This document shows, in pieces, positions 24,133 to 34,224 of a DNA stretch of 64,000 nt. Positions within the stretch are counted from its first letter, which is position 1, and the number at the start of each line of letters is the position of its first letter. Position numbers and translations under genes: made by a program. The DNA lies in contig NZ_SPUJ01000005.1 of NCBI RefSeq assembly GCF_004522105.1, positions 310,001-374,000 on the forward strand. Reading direction: 5' to 3'. The notes beneath the pieces were generated by a model. The model ran no database searches, was not told the DNA's origin, and saw nothing but the letters and a program-made list of their open reading frames with translations. The DNA comes from Nocardioides sp. 1609. GTDB taxonomy: Bacteria; Actinomycetota; Actinomycetes; Propionibacteriales; Nocardioidaceae.

Positions 24133-25499
24133 CCGCCCTGCTGTACCTCCTCGGAGTGGTGATCTTCGTCGCCGCCATCCTCGTCTCGATCGGCCTGCAC
24201 GAGCTCGGCCACATGATCCCGGCGAAGAAGTTCGGCGGGAAGGTCACCCAGTACTTCATCGGCTTCGGCCCGACCGTGTGGAGCAAGCAGGTCGGCGAGA
24301 CCGAGTACGGCGTCAAGGCGGTCCCGCTCGGCGGCTACGTGAAGATCGTCGGGATGCTGCCGCCGGCCGCCGAGGAGCTCGTCGATTCGGTCGAGCACGA
24401 CGCCGACGGCAACCCCGTCCACCGGGTCCGCAAGTCCAACACCGGGATGTTCACCCAGCTGATCTCCGATGCCCGCAGCGCCGAGTGGGAGCTGATCCGG
24501 CCCGAGGACGACGACCGGCTCTTCTACAAGATGGCGTGGTGGAAGAAGGTCGTCGTGATGGCCGGCGGGCCGACGGTCAACCTGCTCATCGCGTTCGTGC
24601 TCTTCCTGATCGTCTTCTCGACCTACGGCCAGCGGACCCAGGAGGTCGAGCCGGGCGCCCCGGTCGTCGCGACGGTCTCGCAGTGCGCCATCGCCCAGAC
24701 CGGCGACGGCCCACCGCGGCAGTGCACCGCCGACGACCCGATCAGCCCGGCCCTCGACGCCGGCCTGGTGCCGGGTGACCGGATCGTCGGCTTCAACGGC
24801 GTCGAGGTCACCGGCTGGCAGCAGCTGCGCGACCTGATCGAGGCCAACGCCCAGGGCACGGCCTCGATCACCTACGTGCGCGACGGCGAGGAGACGACGG
24901 CCGAGACCAACACGACCGTCAAGCCGCCCAGCCCCGGCGACGACCCCGAGGAGACGGTGCGCGAGGTCGGCTTCCTCGGCATCTCGCCCACCACCTACGT
25001 CGCCGTCGAGAAGGGCGGCCCGATCTACACCCTCGACGCGATGGGCACGATGACCGTCGACACCGTCAAGGCCCTGGGCCAGCTGCCGATGAAGGTCTTC
25101 GACGTCGGGCAGGCCATCCTCGGCCTCGAGGAGCGTGCCCCCGACAGCCCGGTCAGCATCGTCGGAGGCGGCCGCTTCGCCGGCGAGCAGACCTCCAGCG
25201 AGGTGCTCGACGTGCAGGAGAAGACGATCTTCCTGCTCACCCTCATCGCCGGGTTCAACCTCTTCATCGGGCTGTTCAACTTCCTGCCGCTGCTGCCGCT
25301 CGACGGCGGTCACATCGCCTCCGCCCTCTGGGAGGCCGTGCGCCGCGGCATCGCCCGGCTGCGCCGCAAGCCCGACCCCGGGTACGTCGACGCCGCCAAG
25401 CTGCTCCCGGTCGCCTACGTCGTCGCCAGCGCCATGCTCGTGATGGGCGTCGTGCTGATCGTCGGCGACATCGTGGTGCCGCTCGACATCTCGGGCTGA
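24129..25499 (+). CDS. rip1: Site-2 intramembrane zinc metalloprotease (Rip1/RseP-like)
   Basis: 456 aa, M50 family. First helix with HELGH (24-28), a central PDZ domain (about 200-270), and a C-terminal helix with the LDGGH aspartate near residue 390. It cuts anti-sigma factors and other single-span proteins inside the membrane during envelope stress. An acidic segment of about 50 residues follows the first helix. Translation starts at a GTG overlapping the dxr stop (GTGA). Confidence 0.92.
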   Translation: MTALLYLLGVVIFVAAILVSIGLHELGHMIPAKKFGGKVTQYFIGFGPTVWSKQVGETEYGVKAVPLGGYVKIVGMLPPAAEELVDSVEHDADGNPVHRVRKSNTGMFTQLISDARSAEWELIRPEDDDRLFYKMAWWKKVVVMAGGPTVNLLIAFVLFLIVFSTYGQRTQEVEPGAPVVATVSQCAIAQTGDGPPRQCTADDPISPALDAGLVPGDRIVGFNGVEVTGWQQLRDLIEANAQGTASITYVRDGEETTAETNTTVKPPSPGDDPEETVREVGFLGISPTTYVAVEKGGPIYTLDAMGTMTVDTVKALGQLPMKVFDVGQAILGLEERAPDSPVSIVGGGRFAGEQTSSEVLDVQEKTIFLLTLIAGFNLFIGLFNFLPLLPLDGGHIASALWEAVRRGIARLRRKPDPGYVDAAKLLPVAYVVASAMLVMGVVLIVGDIVVPLDISG

Positions 25500-25647
25500 T
25501 CCCACCCGGAGGTCGGAGCAAGCGAGCACCGGCGAGCACCGGTGAGCGCCGAGGAGCGCCGACGAAACCGCCGGCCCGGCGCTGCCGACCCGCCCCGTCG
25601 GCCCGGCCTCGGTGGGGGCGCGAGGACCTCGGCAGTAGATTGGGGAC

Positions 25648-26799
<1,152 letters not shown>

Positions 26800-26870
26800 C
26801 CCACGGAGCACGACCGACCCGGCGGCCCGCCCCACCGCGCCCGGCCCGCGGTCCGCACTAGGGTTGCCGG

Positions 26871-27716
26871 GTGCCAACCAGTCGCCACGGGGTCAGGGTC
26901 CTCGGACCCGCCGACCTCGAGGCGTTCCTCGCCCTGGCCGGGCGCGATCCGGTGACCAACGTCTTCGCGCTCTACCGGGCGCGGACCACCAGCCTGGAGC
27001 CGCGCTGGCTGGGCGGCGAGATGTGGGGCCGGTACGCCGACGGTGAGCTGGTCGCGGCCTGCCACGTCGGTGCGAACCTGGTGCCGATCGAGGCCAACGA
27101 CGACGACGCCCGCGCGTTCGCCGAGCGCGCGCTGACGCGCAGCCGGACGGCGACGACGATCGTCGGGCCGCACGAGGCCGTGCGCACGTTCTGGAACGCC
27201 GTCGCCGGCTCGTGGGGTCGACCTCGCGAGTCGCGCTGGATGCAGCCCCACCTGGTGATCGACGGCCCGCCGGCCGTGGAGCCCGACCCGCTCGTGCGGC
27301 GTACCGAGCGCGGCGACCTGCCGGTGCTCTACCCCGCGTGCGTCGCGATGTACACCGAGGAGGTCGGGGTGTCGCCGGAGCTCGGGGGCACCGGCGACCT
27401 GTACCGCGCCCGCGTCACCCAGCTGATGTCGCGCGGCTGGTCGTTCGCCCGCTTCGACGACGGCCGGCTGGTCTTCAAGGCCGAGGTCGCCTGTGCCACC
27501 GACGACGCCGCCCAGATCCAGGGGGTCTGGGTGCCGCCCGAGCACCGCGGGAAGGGGCTGGCGACCGCCGGGATGGCCGCCGTCGTCGAGATCGTGCGCG
27601 CCGAGATCGCCCCGACCGTCTCGCTCTACGTCAACGAGTGGAACCACCCCGCGCGCCGCGCCTACCGCCGCGCGGGGTTCCGGGAGTCCACCCGGTTCTC
27701 CACCGTCATGTGGTGA
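26871..27716 (+). CDS. GNAT acetyltransferase with N-terminal DUF4081 domain
   Basis: 281 aa. An N-terminal DUF4081-type domain (1-130) is followed by a GNAT domain with the acetyl-CoA loop VWVPPEHRGKGLATAGM (about 221-237). It is the positional counterpart of the conserved GNAT gene that follows ispG in mycobacteria; the substrate is unknown. GTG start with TAGGGT six bases upstream (leaderless). Confidence 0.85.
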   Translation: MPTSRHGVRVLGPADLEAFLALAGRDPVTNVFALYRARTTSLEPRWLGGEMWGRYADGELVAACHVGANLVPIEANDDDARAFAERALTRSRTATTIVGPHEAVRTFWNAVAGSWGRPRESRWMQPHLVIDGPPAVEPDPLVRRTERGDLPVLYPACVAMYTEEVGVSPELGGTGDLYRARVTQLMSRGWSFARFDDGRLVFKAEVACATDDAAQIQGVWVPPEHRGKGLATAGMAAVVEIVRAEIAPTVSLYVNEWNHPARRAYRRAGFRESTRFSTVMW

Positions 27717-27796
27717 CACCCCGACCGCCGCAGCACCGGCGGGACGCCCGAGGAACTGATTGGTTGCCGGGCGATCGCGACCCGTAGCCTTCACCC

Positions 27797-29566
27797 ATGA
27801 TCCTCCGGATGTCGTCCCTGTTCGTGCGCACGCTGCGTGACGACCCCGCGGACGCCGAGGTCCCGAGCCACCGGCTCCTCGTGCGCGCCGGCTACATCCG
27901 GCGTGCCGCGCCCGGCATCTACTCCTGGCTGCCGCTGGGCCTCAAGGTCCTGCGCAAGGTCGAGGACGTCATCCGGGCCGAGATGGACGGCATCGGCGCC
28001 CAGGAGCTCAGCTTCCCCGCGCTGCTCCCGCGCGAGCCCTACGAGGCGACCGGTCGCTGGACCGAGTACGGCGACGGCATCTTCCGCCTCCAGGACCGCA
28101 AGGGCGGCGACTACCTGCTCGGCCCCACGCACGAGGAGATGTTCACCCTCGTGGTCAAGGACCTCTACTCCTCCTACAAGGACCTGCCGCTCTCGCTCTA
28201 CCAGATCCAGACCAAGTACCGCGACGAGGCGCGGCCCCGCGCGGGGCTGCTGCGCGGGCGCGAGTTCACCATGAAGGACTCCTACTCCTTCGACGTCAGC
28301 GACGCCGGCCTCGAGCAGAGCTACCAGCGCCACCGCGACGCCTACGTGCGGATCTTCGACCGGCTCGGCTTCGACTACGTCATCGTCAAGGCCACCGCCG
28401 GCGCGATGGGTGGGTCGAAGTCGGAGGAGTTCCTGGCCCGTGCCGCCGTGGGCGAGGACACCTACGTGCGCTGCACGAACTGCGACTACGCCGCCAACGT
28501 CGAGGCCGTCGAGGTCCGCCGGCCCGCGCCGGTCGCCCACGACGACGCGCCCGCCGCCCACGTCGAGGCCACGCCCGGCACCCCGACGATCGCGACCCTC
28601 GTCGACCACCTCAACGCCGCGTTCCCCCGCGAGGACCGGCCCTGGGCGGCCGGTGACACGCTCAAGAACGTCCTCGTCGTCCTCAAGCACCCCGACGGCA
28701 CCCGCGAGCCGGTCGCGATCGGCGTCCCCGGTGACCGTGAGGTCGACCAGAAGCGCCTCGACGGCCAGCTCGAGCCGATCGAGGTCGAGCCGTTCGACGA
28801 GACCGAGTTCGCCCGCCACCCCGCGCTGGTCAAGGGCTACATCGGCCCCGGCGTGCTGGGGGAGAAGAACGCCACCGGCATCCGGTACCTCGTCGACCCC
28901 CGCATCGTCGAGGGCACCCGCTGGGTCACCGGCGCCGACGTGCAGGGCAGCCACGTCCTCGACCTCGTCGTGGGCCGCGACTTCACACCCGACGGCACCG
29001 TCGAGGCCGCCGAGATCCGCGACGGCGACCCCTGTCCCAACTGCGACAGCGGCACCCTCGAGACCGCCCGCGGCATCGAGATGGGCCACGTCTTCCAGCT
29101 CGGCCGCAAGTACGCCGACGCCCTCGACCTGCGCGTGCTGGACGAGAACGGCAAGCTCGTCACCGTCACGATGGGCTCCTACGGCATCGGCGTGACCCGC
29201 GCGGTCGCCGCGATCGCCGAGGACACCCTCGACGACGTCGGCCTGTGCTGGCCCCGCAACGTCGCACCCGCCGACGTCCACCTCGTGGCCACCGGCCGCG
29301 ACGAGGCCGTCTTCGCCGCGGCGGAGGAGATCGCCCGCGAGCTCGACGCCGCCGGGGTCCAGGTGCTCTTCGACGACCGCGCCGGCAAGATCAGCCCCGG
29401 GGTGAAGTTCAAGGACGCCGAGCTGATCGGCGTCCCGACGATCGTCGTGGTCGGCAAGGGGCTGGCCGACGGCGTCGTCGAGGTCAAGGACCGGCGCTCC
29501 GGCGAGCGCGAGGACGTCGCCACCACCGCGATCGTCGACCACCTGGTCGCCCTGGTCCGCTCCTGA
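27797..29566 (+). CDS. proS: Prolyl-tRNA synthetase (bacterial type, with editing insert)
   Basis: 589 aa. Class II synthetase: motif 1 region ([19 protein letters not shown]), motif 2 ([21 protein letters not shown]), motif 3 ([13 protein letters not shown]), an inserted YbaK-like editing domain of about 240-400 and an anticodon-binding domain at the end. It charges tRNA-Pro. TAGCCT lies exactly six bases before the ATG, suggesting a leaderless transcript. The second ATG, six codons in, is a less likely start. Confidence 0.96.
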   Translation: MILRMSSLFVRTLRDDPADAEVPSHRLLVRAGYIRRAAPGIYSWLPLGLKVLRKVEDVIRAEMDGIGAQELSFPALLPREPYEATGRWTEYGDGIFRLQDRKGGDYLLGPTHEEMFTLVVKDLYSSYKDLPLSLYQIQTKYRDEARPRAGLLRGREFTMKDSYSFDVSDAGLEQSYQRHRDAYVRIFDRLGFDYVIVKATAGAMGGSKSEEFLARAAVGEDTYVRCTNCDYAANVEAVEVRRPAPVAHDDAPAAHVEATPGTPTIATLVDHLNAAFPREDRPWAAGDTLKNVLVVLKHPDGTREPVAIGVPGDREVDQKRLDGQLEPIEVEPFDETEFARHPALVKGYIGPGVLGEKNATGIRYLVDPRIVEGTRWVTGADVQGSHVLDLVVGRDFTPDGTVEAAEIRDGDPCPNCDSGTLETARGIEMGHVFQLGRKYADALDLRVLDENGKLVTVTMGSYGIGVTRAVAAIAEDTLDDVGLCWPRNVAPADVHLVATGRDEAVFAAAEEIARELDAAGVQVLFDDRAGKISPGVKFKDAELIGVPTIVVVGKGLADGVVEVKDRRSGEREDVATTAIVDHLVALVRS

Positions 29567-30273
29567 TGCCGACCGGGGCGGTCGACGCCGTCATCTTCGA
29601 CTGGGGCGGCACCCTGACCCGGTGGCACGACGTCGACTTCCACGCCGAGTCGCTGGCGCTGGTGCAGGCCGTGGTCGACGTCGGTCACGACCCCGACGTG
29701 GCTCGCGAGCGGCTGCACCGTGCCGGTGAGGTCATCTGGGGCCGCAGCCGCGACCACCAGCAGAGCGCCACGGTGGCCGACCTGTTCGTGGAGGCGGGCC
29801 TCGAGCACGACCCCGCGCTGCTGGCGGCGTACTACGAGTTCTGGGAGCCGCACACAATCACCGACCCGGAGGTCGCCCCGTTGTGGGAGGGGCTGCGCGA
29901 GCGCGGGATCAAGGTCGGGGTGCTCTCCAACACCATCTGGCCCCGCTCGGTCCACGAGGGCTTCTTCGAGCGCGACGGCGTGCTGCACCTGGTCGACGGC
30001 GACGTCTACACCAGTGAGATCCCGTGGACGAAGCCCTCCCCGCGGGCGTTCGGGGCCGCGCTGGACGCCGTCGGCGCCACCGACCCCGCCCGCTGCGTCT
30101 ACGTCGGCGACCGGCTCTTCGACGACGTCTGGGGTGCCCAGAACGCCGGTCTCCGGGCGATCCACGTGCCGCACAGCACCATCCCGGCCTCCCAGGTCGG
30201 GCACACCGAGGGCGAGCCGGACGCCGTGGCGCACCGGGTCGCCGACGTCCTCGACATCGTGGCGGGCTGGTAG
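29566..30273 (+). CDS. HAD-superfamily hydrolase
   Basis: 235 aa. HAD motif I in VIFDWGGTLTRWHDVD has Gly-Gly where the second catalytic Asp (DxD/DxDGT) normally stands: the nucleophile D of FDWGG is kept, the general acid is lost. Motif II is GVLSNT, motif III K in PWTKPSPRAF, motif IV YVGDRLFDD. Probably a phosphatase of reduced or altered activity; the substrate is unknown. Its ATG overlaps the proS stop by one base, so the two are co-translated. Confidence 0.8.
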   Translation: MPTGAVDAVIFDWGGTLTRWHDVDFHAESLALVQAVVDVGHDPDVARERLHRAGEVIWGRSRDHQQSATVADLFVEAGLEHDPALLAAYYEFWEPHTITDPEVAPLWEGLRERGIKVGVLSNTIWPRSVHEGFFERDGVLHLVDGDVYTSEIPWTKPSPRAFGAALDAVGATDPARCVYVGDRLFDDVWGAQNAGLRAIHVPHSTIPASQVGHTEGEPDAVAHRVADVLDIVAGW

Positions 30274-30301
30274 CGGCCGGTGACGGCCCGCCGCGGTGGG
30301 C

Positions 30302-31003
30302 TCAGGTCTCGCCGAAGCCGTCGGCCACCAGCGCGCTGATCGCGCGCACCGCGGCCTCGGCGTCGGCGCCCGACGCGGAGACCACGATCTCGGCGCCCTC
30401 GGCGGCTCCGAGGGTCATCAGCTCCAGCGAGCTCGCGGCGTCGGCGCTGCGTCCGTCGTGGGTGATCCGCACCTCGGCGTCCAGGTCGCCGACGGCGGCC
30501 GCGACGAGCGCGGCCGGGCGGGCGTGCAGGCCCTGCGGGTTCGTCAGGACGAGCCGGACGCCGTCGGAGGGCGCCTGCTCGACCCCGCCGGCGTCCCCGG
30601 CCGGGGCCAGCGCGACGGCCTTCGGCCGCAGGGCGTCCTCCGCCTCGGCCTGCACCGTCGCCAGGTCGGCACCCCCGGCGGCGCGGACGACGGCGGCGAC
30701 CAGACCCTCGACCAGCGGCGCACTGCTCAGCCGCACCTCGTGGTCCTCGGGCGGGCTCAGCTCGAGGGCCAGCTCGGCGCTCAGCACCGCGGAGCCGAGG
30801 TCCATCAGGACCAGGACGCCGTCGGGCGACGCCGCCGTCCGGAACGCGTCGGCCACCTCCGTCGCGTCGGTGCCCAGCCCGCCGTCGGCGGTGCCGGCGG
30901 CGACCGCGACGACCGGACCGCCGGCCGGCACCATCTGGGCGGCCAGGTCGACGGCCGCCGCGGCCAGCGCGGCGCTGTGCGACACGACCACGATCCCGAT
31001 CAC
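30302..31003 (-). CDS. dhaM: DhaM: PTS phosphocarrier subunit of dihydroxyacetone kinase, fused to HPr
   Basis: 233 aa. The N-terminal EIIA-mannose-type domain (1-130) has the phosphorylated His9 in VVVSHS; the C-terminal HPr domain (148-233) has His160 in NPQGLHARPAAL. It relays phosphate from EI through HPr to ADP bound on DhaL. The EI domain found in the longest DhaM proteins is absent, so it must depend on the EI encoded at 47891. The GTG overlaps the dhaL stop. Confidence 0.92.
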   Translation of the reverse strand: MIGIVVVSHSAALAAAAVDLAAQMVPAGGPVVAVAAGTADGGLGTDATEVADAFRTAASPDGVLVLMDLGSAVLSAELALELSPPEDHEVRLSSAPLVEGLVAAVVRAAGGADLATVQAEAEDALRPKAVALAPAGDAGGVEQAPSDGVRLVLTNPQGLHARPAALVAAAVGDLDAEVRITHDGRSADAASSLELMTLGAAEGAEIVVSASGADAEAAVRAISALVADGFGET

Positions 31004-31662
31004 GGGTCGGCCGGCGGGTCGGCCAGCGCCGCGGCCAGCGCCTCGACAAGCAGGGTCGCCGACGCCGAGCCCGGGTCGACGTGGCCGATGCTGCGCTCGC
31101 CGAGGTAGCTGGCCCGGCCCTTGAGCGCCTGCATCGGCTCGGTCGCGTCGCGGCCCCGCGCCGCCGCGTCGGCGGCGGCCCGGGCGGCTCCGGCCGCGTC
31201 GGCACCGGAGGCGAGCGCTGCGTCGTACGCCTCGAGGGCCGGGCCGAGCGCGTCGTACATGGTCTTGTCGCCGCGGTCGGCCTTGCCGCGCGCCACGACG
31301 CCCTCGACGGCCGCCCGCAGCACCGCGGCGAGGGCGGCCGCGTCGAGCTCGGTCGCGTCGCCGGCGGCGGTGCCGGCGCGGAGGAAGAACGTGCCGTACA
31401 GCGGCCCGCTGGCCCCGCCGACGGAGGTCACCAACGTCATCCCGACCTTCTTCAGCAGTGCGCCCACCGAGTCGGGCGGCGCCTCCACCGCGACCATCAC
31501 GGCGTCCATGCCGCGGACCAGGTTGGAGCCGTGGTCGGCGTCGCCGATGGCGGAGTCGAGCTCGGTGAGGTGGGCGCCGTGCTCGTGGACGGCGTCCCTG
31601 AACGCCGCGAGCCAGCCGACGAGCTGAGCCTGGGTGACGGTGCCGGTGTCAGTGTCGGCCAT
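31000..31662 (-). CDS. dhaL: DhaL: ADP-binding subunit of dihydroxyacetone kinase
   Basis: 220 aa all-helical DhaL/DAK2 domain. Metal-nucleotide ligands are in LDSAIGDADHGSNLVRGM (about 39-56), with GGASGPLYGTFF and DKTMYDAL motifs further on. In PTS-dependent systems ADP stays bound as a cofactor and is rephosphorylated by DhaM, then passes phosphate to dihydroxyacetone on DhaK. It lies two bases after dhaK and overlaps dhaM. Confidence 0.93.
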   Translation of the reverse strand: MADTDTGTVTQAQLVGWLAAFRDAVHEHGAHLTELDSAIGDADHGSNLVRGMDAVMVAVEAPPDSVGALLKKVGMTLVTSVGGASGPLYGTFFLRAGTAAGDATELDAAALAAVLRAAVEGVVARGKADRGDKTMYDALGPALEAYDAALASGADAAGAARAAADAAARGRDATEPMQALKGRASYLGERSIGHVDPGSASATLLVEALAAALADPPADP

Positions 31663-31664
31663 GC

Positions 31665-32663
31665 TCAGACCCCCCACCGCAGCCCGGAGGTGTCGACCGG
31701 CGCGTCCCACAGGCGCAGCAGGTCCTCGTCGGCGCCGAGCACGGTGAGCGAGGCGCCGGCCATGTCGAGCGAGGTGATGTAGTTGCCCACCAGGCGTCGC
31801 GCGACCGGCACGCCGGCGTCGGCGAGCAGGCGCGCCACCTCGCCGTACAGCACGTAGAGCTCGATGAGCGGGGTGCCGCCCATGCCGTTGAGCATCACGA
31901 TCGCGGGGGAGCCGGTGGCGTCGCGGTCGGCGAGCACCGGCTCGACCAGCAGCGCGGCCACCTCCGACGCCGGTGCGAGCGGGACGCGGCGCCGTCCCGG
32001 CTCGCCGTGGATCCCGACGCCGACCTCCATCTCGTCCTCGGGGAGGTCGAATGTCGGCTTGCCGGCCGCGGGCACCGTGCAGCTGGTGAGGGCGATGCCC
32101 ATCGACCGGCCGGCGTCGTTGACCCGTTGCGCGAGCGCGACCACGGCGTCGAGGTCCTGGCCCTCCTCGGCGGCAGCGCCGACGATCTTCTCGAGCAGGA
32201 CGGTCAGGCCGACGCCGCGTCGTCCGGCCGTGTAGGTCGAGTCCTGGACGGCGACGTCGTCGGCGGTGACCACGGTCTCGACGCGGACCCCGGAGTCGGC
32301 GGCCGCGAGCTCGCCGGCCATCTCGAAGTTCATCACGTCGCCGGTGTAGTTCTTCACGACGTGGAGCACGCCGGCTCCGCGGTCGACGGCCGTGGTGGCC
32401 TCGGCCACCTGGTCGGGGGTCGGCGAGGTGAACACCTCGCCGGCGCACGCGGCGTCCAGCATGCCGGGACCGACGAACCCACCGTGCAGCGGCTCGTGGC
32501 CCGACCCGCCGCCGGAGATGATCGCGACCCGGCCGTCCTGCTTCGGCTCCGCCCGGTAGATCACCCGGTGCTGGTGGTCGACCCTGAGCTCCGGGTGGGC
32601 CGCCTCGATGCCGCGCAGGGCGTCGGCGAGCACGTTCGCCGGGTCGTTGATGAGCTTCTTCAT
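31665..32663 (-). CDS. dhaK: DhaK: dihydroxyacetone-binding subunit of dihydroxyacetone kinase
   Basis: 332 aa. GGGSGHEPLHGGFVGPGMLD (about 52-71) and the substrate-binding histidine further on (HGEPGRRR) are DhaK signatures; the subunit holds dihydroxyacetone as a hemiaminal on a histidine. It is first gene of the dhaKLM operon, with GGAGG eight bases before the ATG. The operon would feed glycerol-derived dihydroxyacetone into glycolysis at the cost of PEP. Control is probably through the repeated GTTGCAG sites upstream; no regulator gene is adjacent. Confidence 0.94.
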   Translation of the reverse strand: MKKLINDPANVLADALRGIEAAHPELRVDHQHRVIYRAEPKQDGRVAIISGGGSGHEPLHGGFVGPGMLDAACAGEVFTSPTPDQVAEATTAVDRGAGVLHVVKNYTGDVMNFEMAGELAAADSGVRVETVVTADDVAVQDSTYTAGRRGVGLTVLLEKIVGAAAEEGQDLDAVVALAQRVNDAGRSMGIALTSCTVPAAGKPTFDLPEDEMEVGVGIHGEPGRRRVPLAPASEVAALLVEPVLADRDATGSPAIVMLNGMGGTPLIELYVLYGEVARLLADAGVPVARRLVGNYITSLDMAGASLTVLGADEDLLRLWDAPVDTSGLRWGV

Positions 32664-32776
32664 GTCTCGGTCCTCCGAACTCCGGCGTCGACGTCGTCGG
32701 CGCTGCCTTTCCCCCTACGAGCAACGAACCGGAACCTGGTCCCCGCCGCAACCCCCTGGCGCCCGCGCGTCGTCGG

Positions 32777-32793
32777 CTGCACGTTCCTGCAAC
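32777..32793 (-). promoter_or_regulatory. dha operator-like site A
   Basis: Read on the minus strand it is GTTGCAG-GAAC-GTGCAG, sharing GTTGCAG-N4-(G/C)TGCA with sites B and C. It lies 114 bases before the dhaK start, closest of the three. Confidence 0.5.
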
Positions 32794-32931
32794 GCCCGGG
32801 CCCGCCGGTGCCCGGCGGCCGAGCCGCGGTGGAGCGGGACCGGCACCGCCCGAGGTCGGGCCGGTTCGGCGCTCCGTCACCCGGTCTCGCGCGCGGCGGT
32901 GCGGCCGGGGAGAGGTCGGGCGGTCGCCCCG

Positions 32932-32954
32932 GTTGCAGGTTTGTGCATTGCACA
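32932..32954 (+). promoter_or_regulatory. dha operator-like site B with palindrome
   Basis: GTTGCAG-GTTT-GTGCA (32932-32947) runs into the palindrome TGTGCATTGCACA (32942-32954), which resembles a CRP/LacI-like site. Confidence 0.5.
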
Positions 32955-32994
32955 CTTGTGATGATCCGCGGCCGTGTCGCCGCGAGGCCCGACT

Positions 32995-33011
32995 GTTGCA
33001 GACTTCTGCAC
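32995..33011 (+). promoter_or_regulatory. dha operator-like site C
   Basis: GTTGCAG-ACTT-CTGCAC contains the palindrome TGCAGA-CT-TCTGCA. It is the third copy of the pattern within 235 bases. Confidence 0.5.
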
Positions 33012-33065
33012 GAAGGGGTTCCACCGACTCGGGTCGGTCCCTCCGTCCGGCCGGTGTCCCAGGCC

Positions 33066-33146
33066 ACCAGCAGTCCGCGTACTCATCCTTCCGGGGAGCA
33101 TCTCGGGAGTTCCCCGGAAGATGAGTTCGCGGACTGGCTGGTTTTT
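33066..33146 (+). terminator. Long hairpin followed by a T-run
   Basis: The arm at 33072-33096 pairs with 33112-33135 over 24 positions with one mismatch and one bulge; a further CCAGC/GGCTGG pairing extends it. The loop is 15 bases. TTTTT (33142-33146) follows on the plus strand, the form of a strong intrinsic terminator. No plus-strand gene precedes it, so it may end a small RNA or antisense transcript, or insulate dhaKLM from the minus-strand genes upstream. Confidence 0.55.
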
Positions 33147-33163
33147 CGGCTCCGTCGCGCTGG

Positions 33164-33583
33164 TCAGCGGCCGGGGGAGGGGCGGGGGCTCCCGCCTAGG
33201 GCGAGCTCGCGCCGCGCCGAGTCCACGAGCACGTCGACCGCCCAGCGGCGCTGCTCGCTCGGGGCGTTGGCCACCAGGTAGCCGTACGTCGTGCCGCAGG
33301 CCTGCTCGACCCGGAGGGCCTCGGCGCGGATGGCGGCGCTGTCGCCGGTGACGACCCCCGGCAGGTCGTACGACGCCTCGGCCGCGACCGGCTCGCCGCC
33401 CTCGGCGACCACGAAGGCCGTGAGCTCGTCACGGCGGGCGCGGTGCACGTCGTACGACGTGCGCAGCGCCTCGTAGAGCGTCGGGTCCGCCGAGGCCGAC
33501 GTCTGGGCGCCGAGATAGCCGCCGACGAACAGGGTGGCGTGCTCGGCGGCCAGGGTGGTCTGCAGTGCGTCGAGGTAGGTCAC
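33164..33583 (-). CDS. DUF4439 ferritin-like domain protein
   Basis: 139 aa, mostly helical: TYLDALQTTLAAEHATLFVG (2-21) and ALRTSYDVHRARRDEL are the DUF4439 ferritin-like pattern with spaced Glu/His residues that could bind metal. Function unknown. The GTG overlaps the stop of the lipoprotein gene (GTGA), so the two form a pair. A comparable alanine-rich pair lies beside rimP in other actinobacteria, which argues for an old linkage. Confidence 0.72.
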   Translation of the reverse strand: MTYLDALQTTLAAEHATLFVGGYLGAQTSASADPTLYEALRTSYDVHRARRDELTAFVVAEGGEPVAAEASYDLPGVVTGDSAAIRAEALRVEQACGTTYGYLVANAPSEQRRWAVDVLVDSARRELALGGSPRPSPGR

Positions 33584-34104
33584 AGGACACTCCGGTGCTG
33601 CGCGACCGAGGCGGCCATCGAGGCGAGCAGGCGGGCCAGCGCGCCGCTGTCGGCCTGGACGGCCAAGCCGGCCAGCGCCTGCTCGAGGGTCTCCTCGGCC
33701 AGCGCCACGCGGCGCCGGGCGCGCTGCACCGACCCACGCCCGACGGCGACCCTGCCGCTCGTGGGGCGCGGGCCGCCGAGCTCCCCGGCGTGGGCGCGGT
33801 GCAACCGCACCAGCGGGGCCAGCGCGTCGGCCAGGGGCGGGTGGGCGCGGGCGTTGGCCTGGGCCGTCCGGTGGGCCACCGACAGCGCGAGCAGGGCCTC
33901 CTCGACGAGGGCGGAGTCGGTGTCGACGTCGGTGGCCCCGGTGCCGCCGGGGTCGGGGTCCGAGCCGTCGGACGGGCTTGTCGTCGGCGTGATCGTCGGG
34001 TCCTCCGACGACGGGTCGAGCGACCCGATCGAGCAGCCGGCGGTCCCGAGCACGGTCACCCCGACGAGGGCGCGACGAGTCACGAGGGGAGGACGCGGCG
34101 GCAC
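33580..34104 (-). CDS. Lipoprotein of unknown function, Tat-like signal
   Basis: 174 aa. Signal VTRRALVGVTVLGTAGC ends in a lipobox (GTAGC), with a twin arginine that suggests Tat export. A Ser/Thr/Pro/Asp-rich linker of about 45 residues then leads into a helical domain resembling the ferritin-like domain of its neighbour in size. I chose the GTG at 34104 because a TATCGT box stands exactly six bases upstream; a GTG at 34083 is the alternative. The two genes may make a membrane-anchored and a soluble partner. Confidence 0.65.
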   Translation of the reverse strand: MPPRPPLVTRRALVGVTVLGTAGCSIGSLDPSSEDPTITPTTSPSDGSDPDPGGTGATDVDTDSALVEEALLALSVAHRTAQANARAHPPLADALAPLVRLHRAHAGELGGPRPTSGRVAVGRGSVQRARRRVALAEETLEQALAGLAVQADSGALARLLASMAASVAQHRSVL

Positions 34105-34224
34105 CGGGCGACGATATCCCGGCGGCTCCCGGTCGACGGCGCCGACACGGCCGGGACGTCGGCCATGCCCTACGCTGAGAGACCGGCACCACCGCACGTC
34201 ACAACAGCACAGGAGGTCGCGAGG

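Larger units (their letters stand above)
32664..33163. other. 500-base non-coding region upstream of dhaKLM
   Basis: I see no convincing gene on either strand. The region holds three GTTGCAG-N4-STGCA sites, a 13-bp palindrome TGTGCATTGCACA (32942-32954) and a long inverted repeat followed by five Ts (33066-33146). It serves as the dha control region and possibly as a source of a small RNA. Confidence 0.6.

Noticed and set aside
29245..29565. A longer start for the HAD gene inside proS
   Set aside because: It would read through the proS anticodon-binding domain; the ATG overlapping the proS stop gives the normal HAD length.
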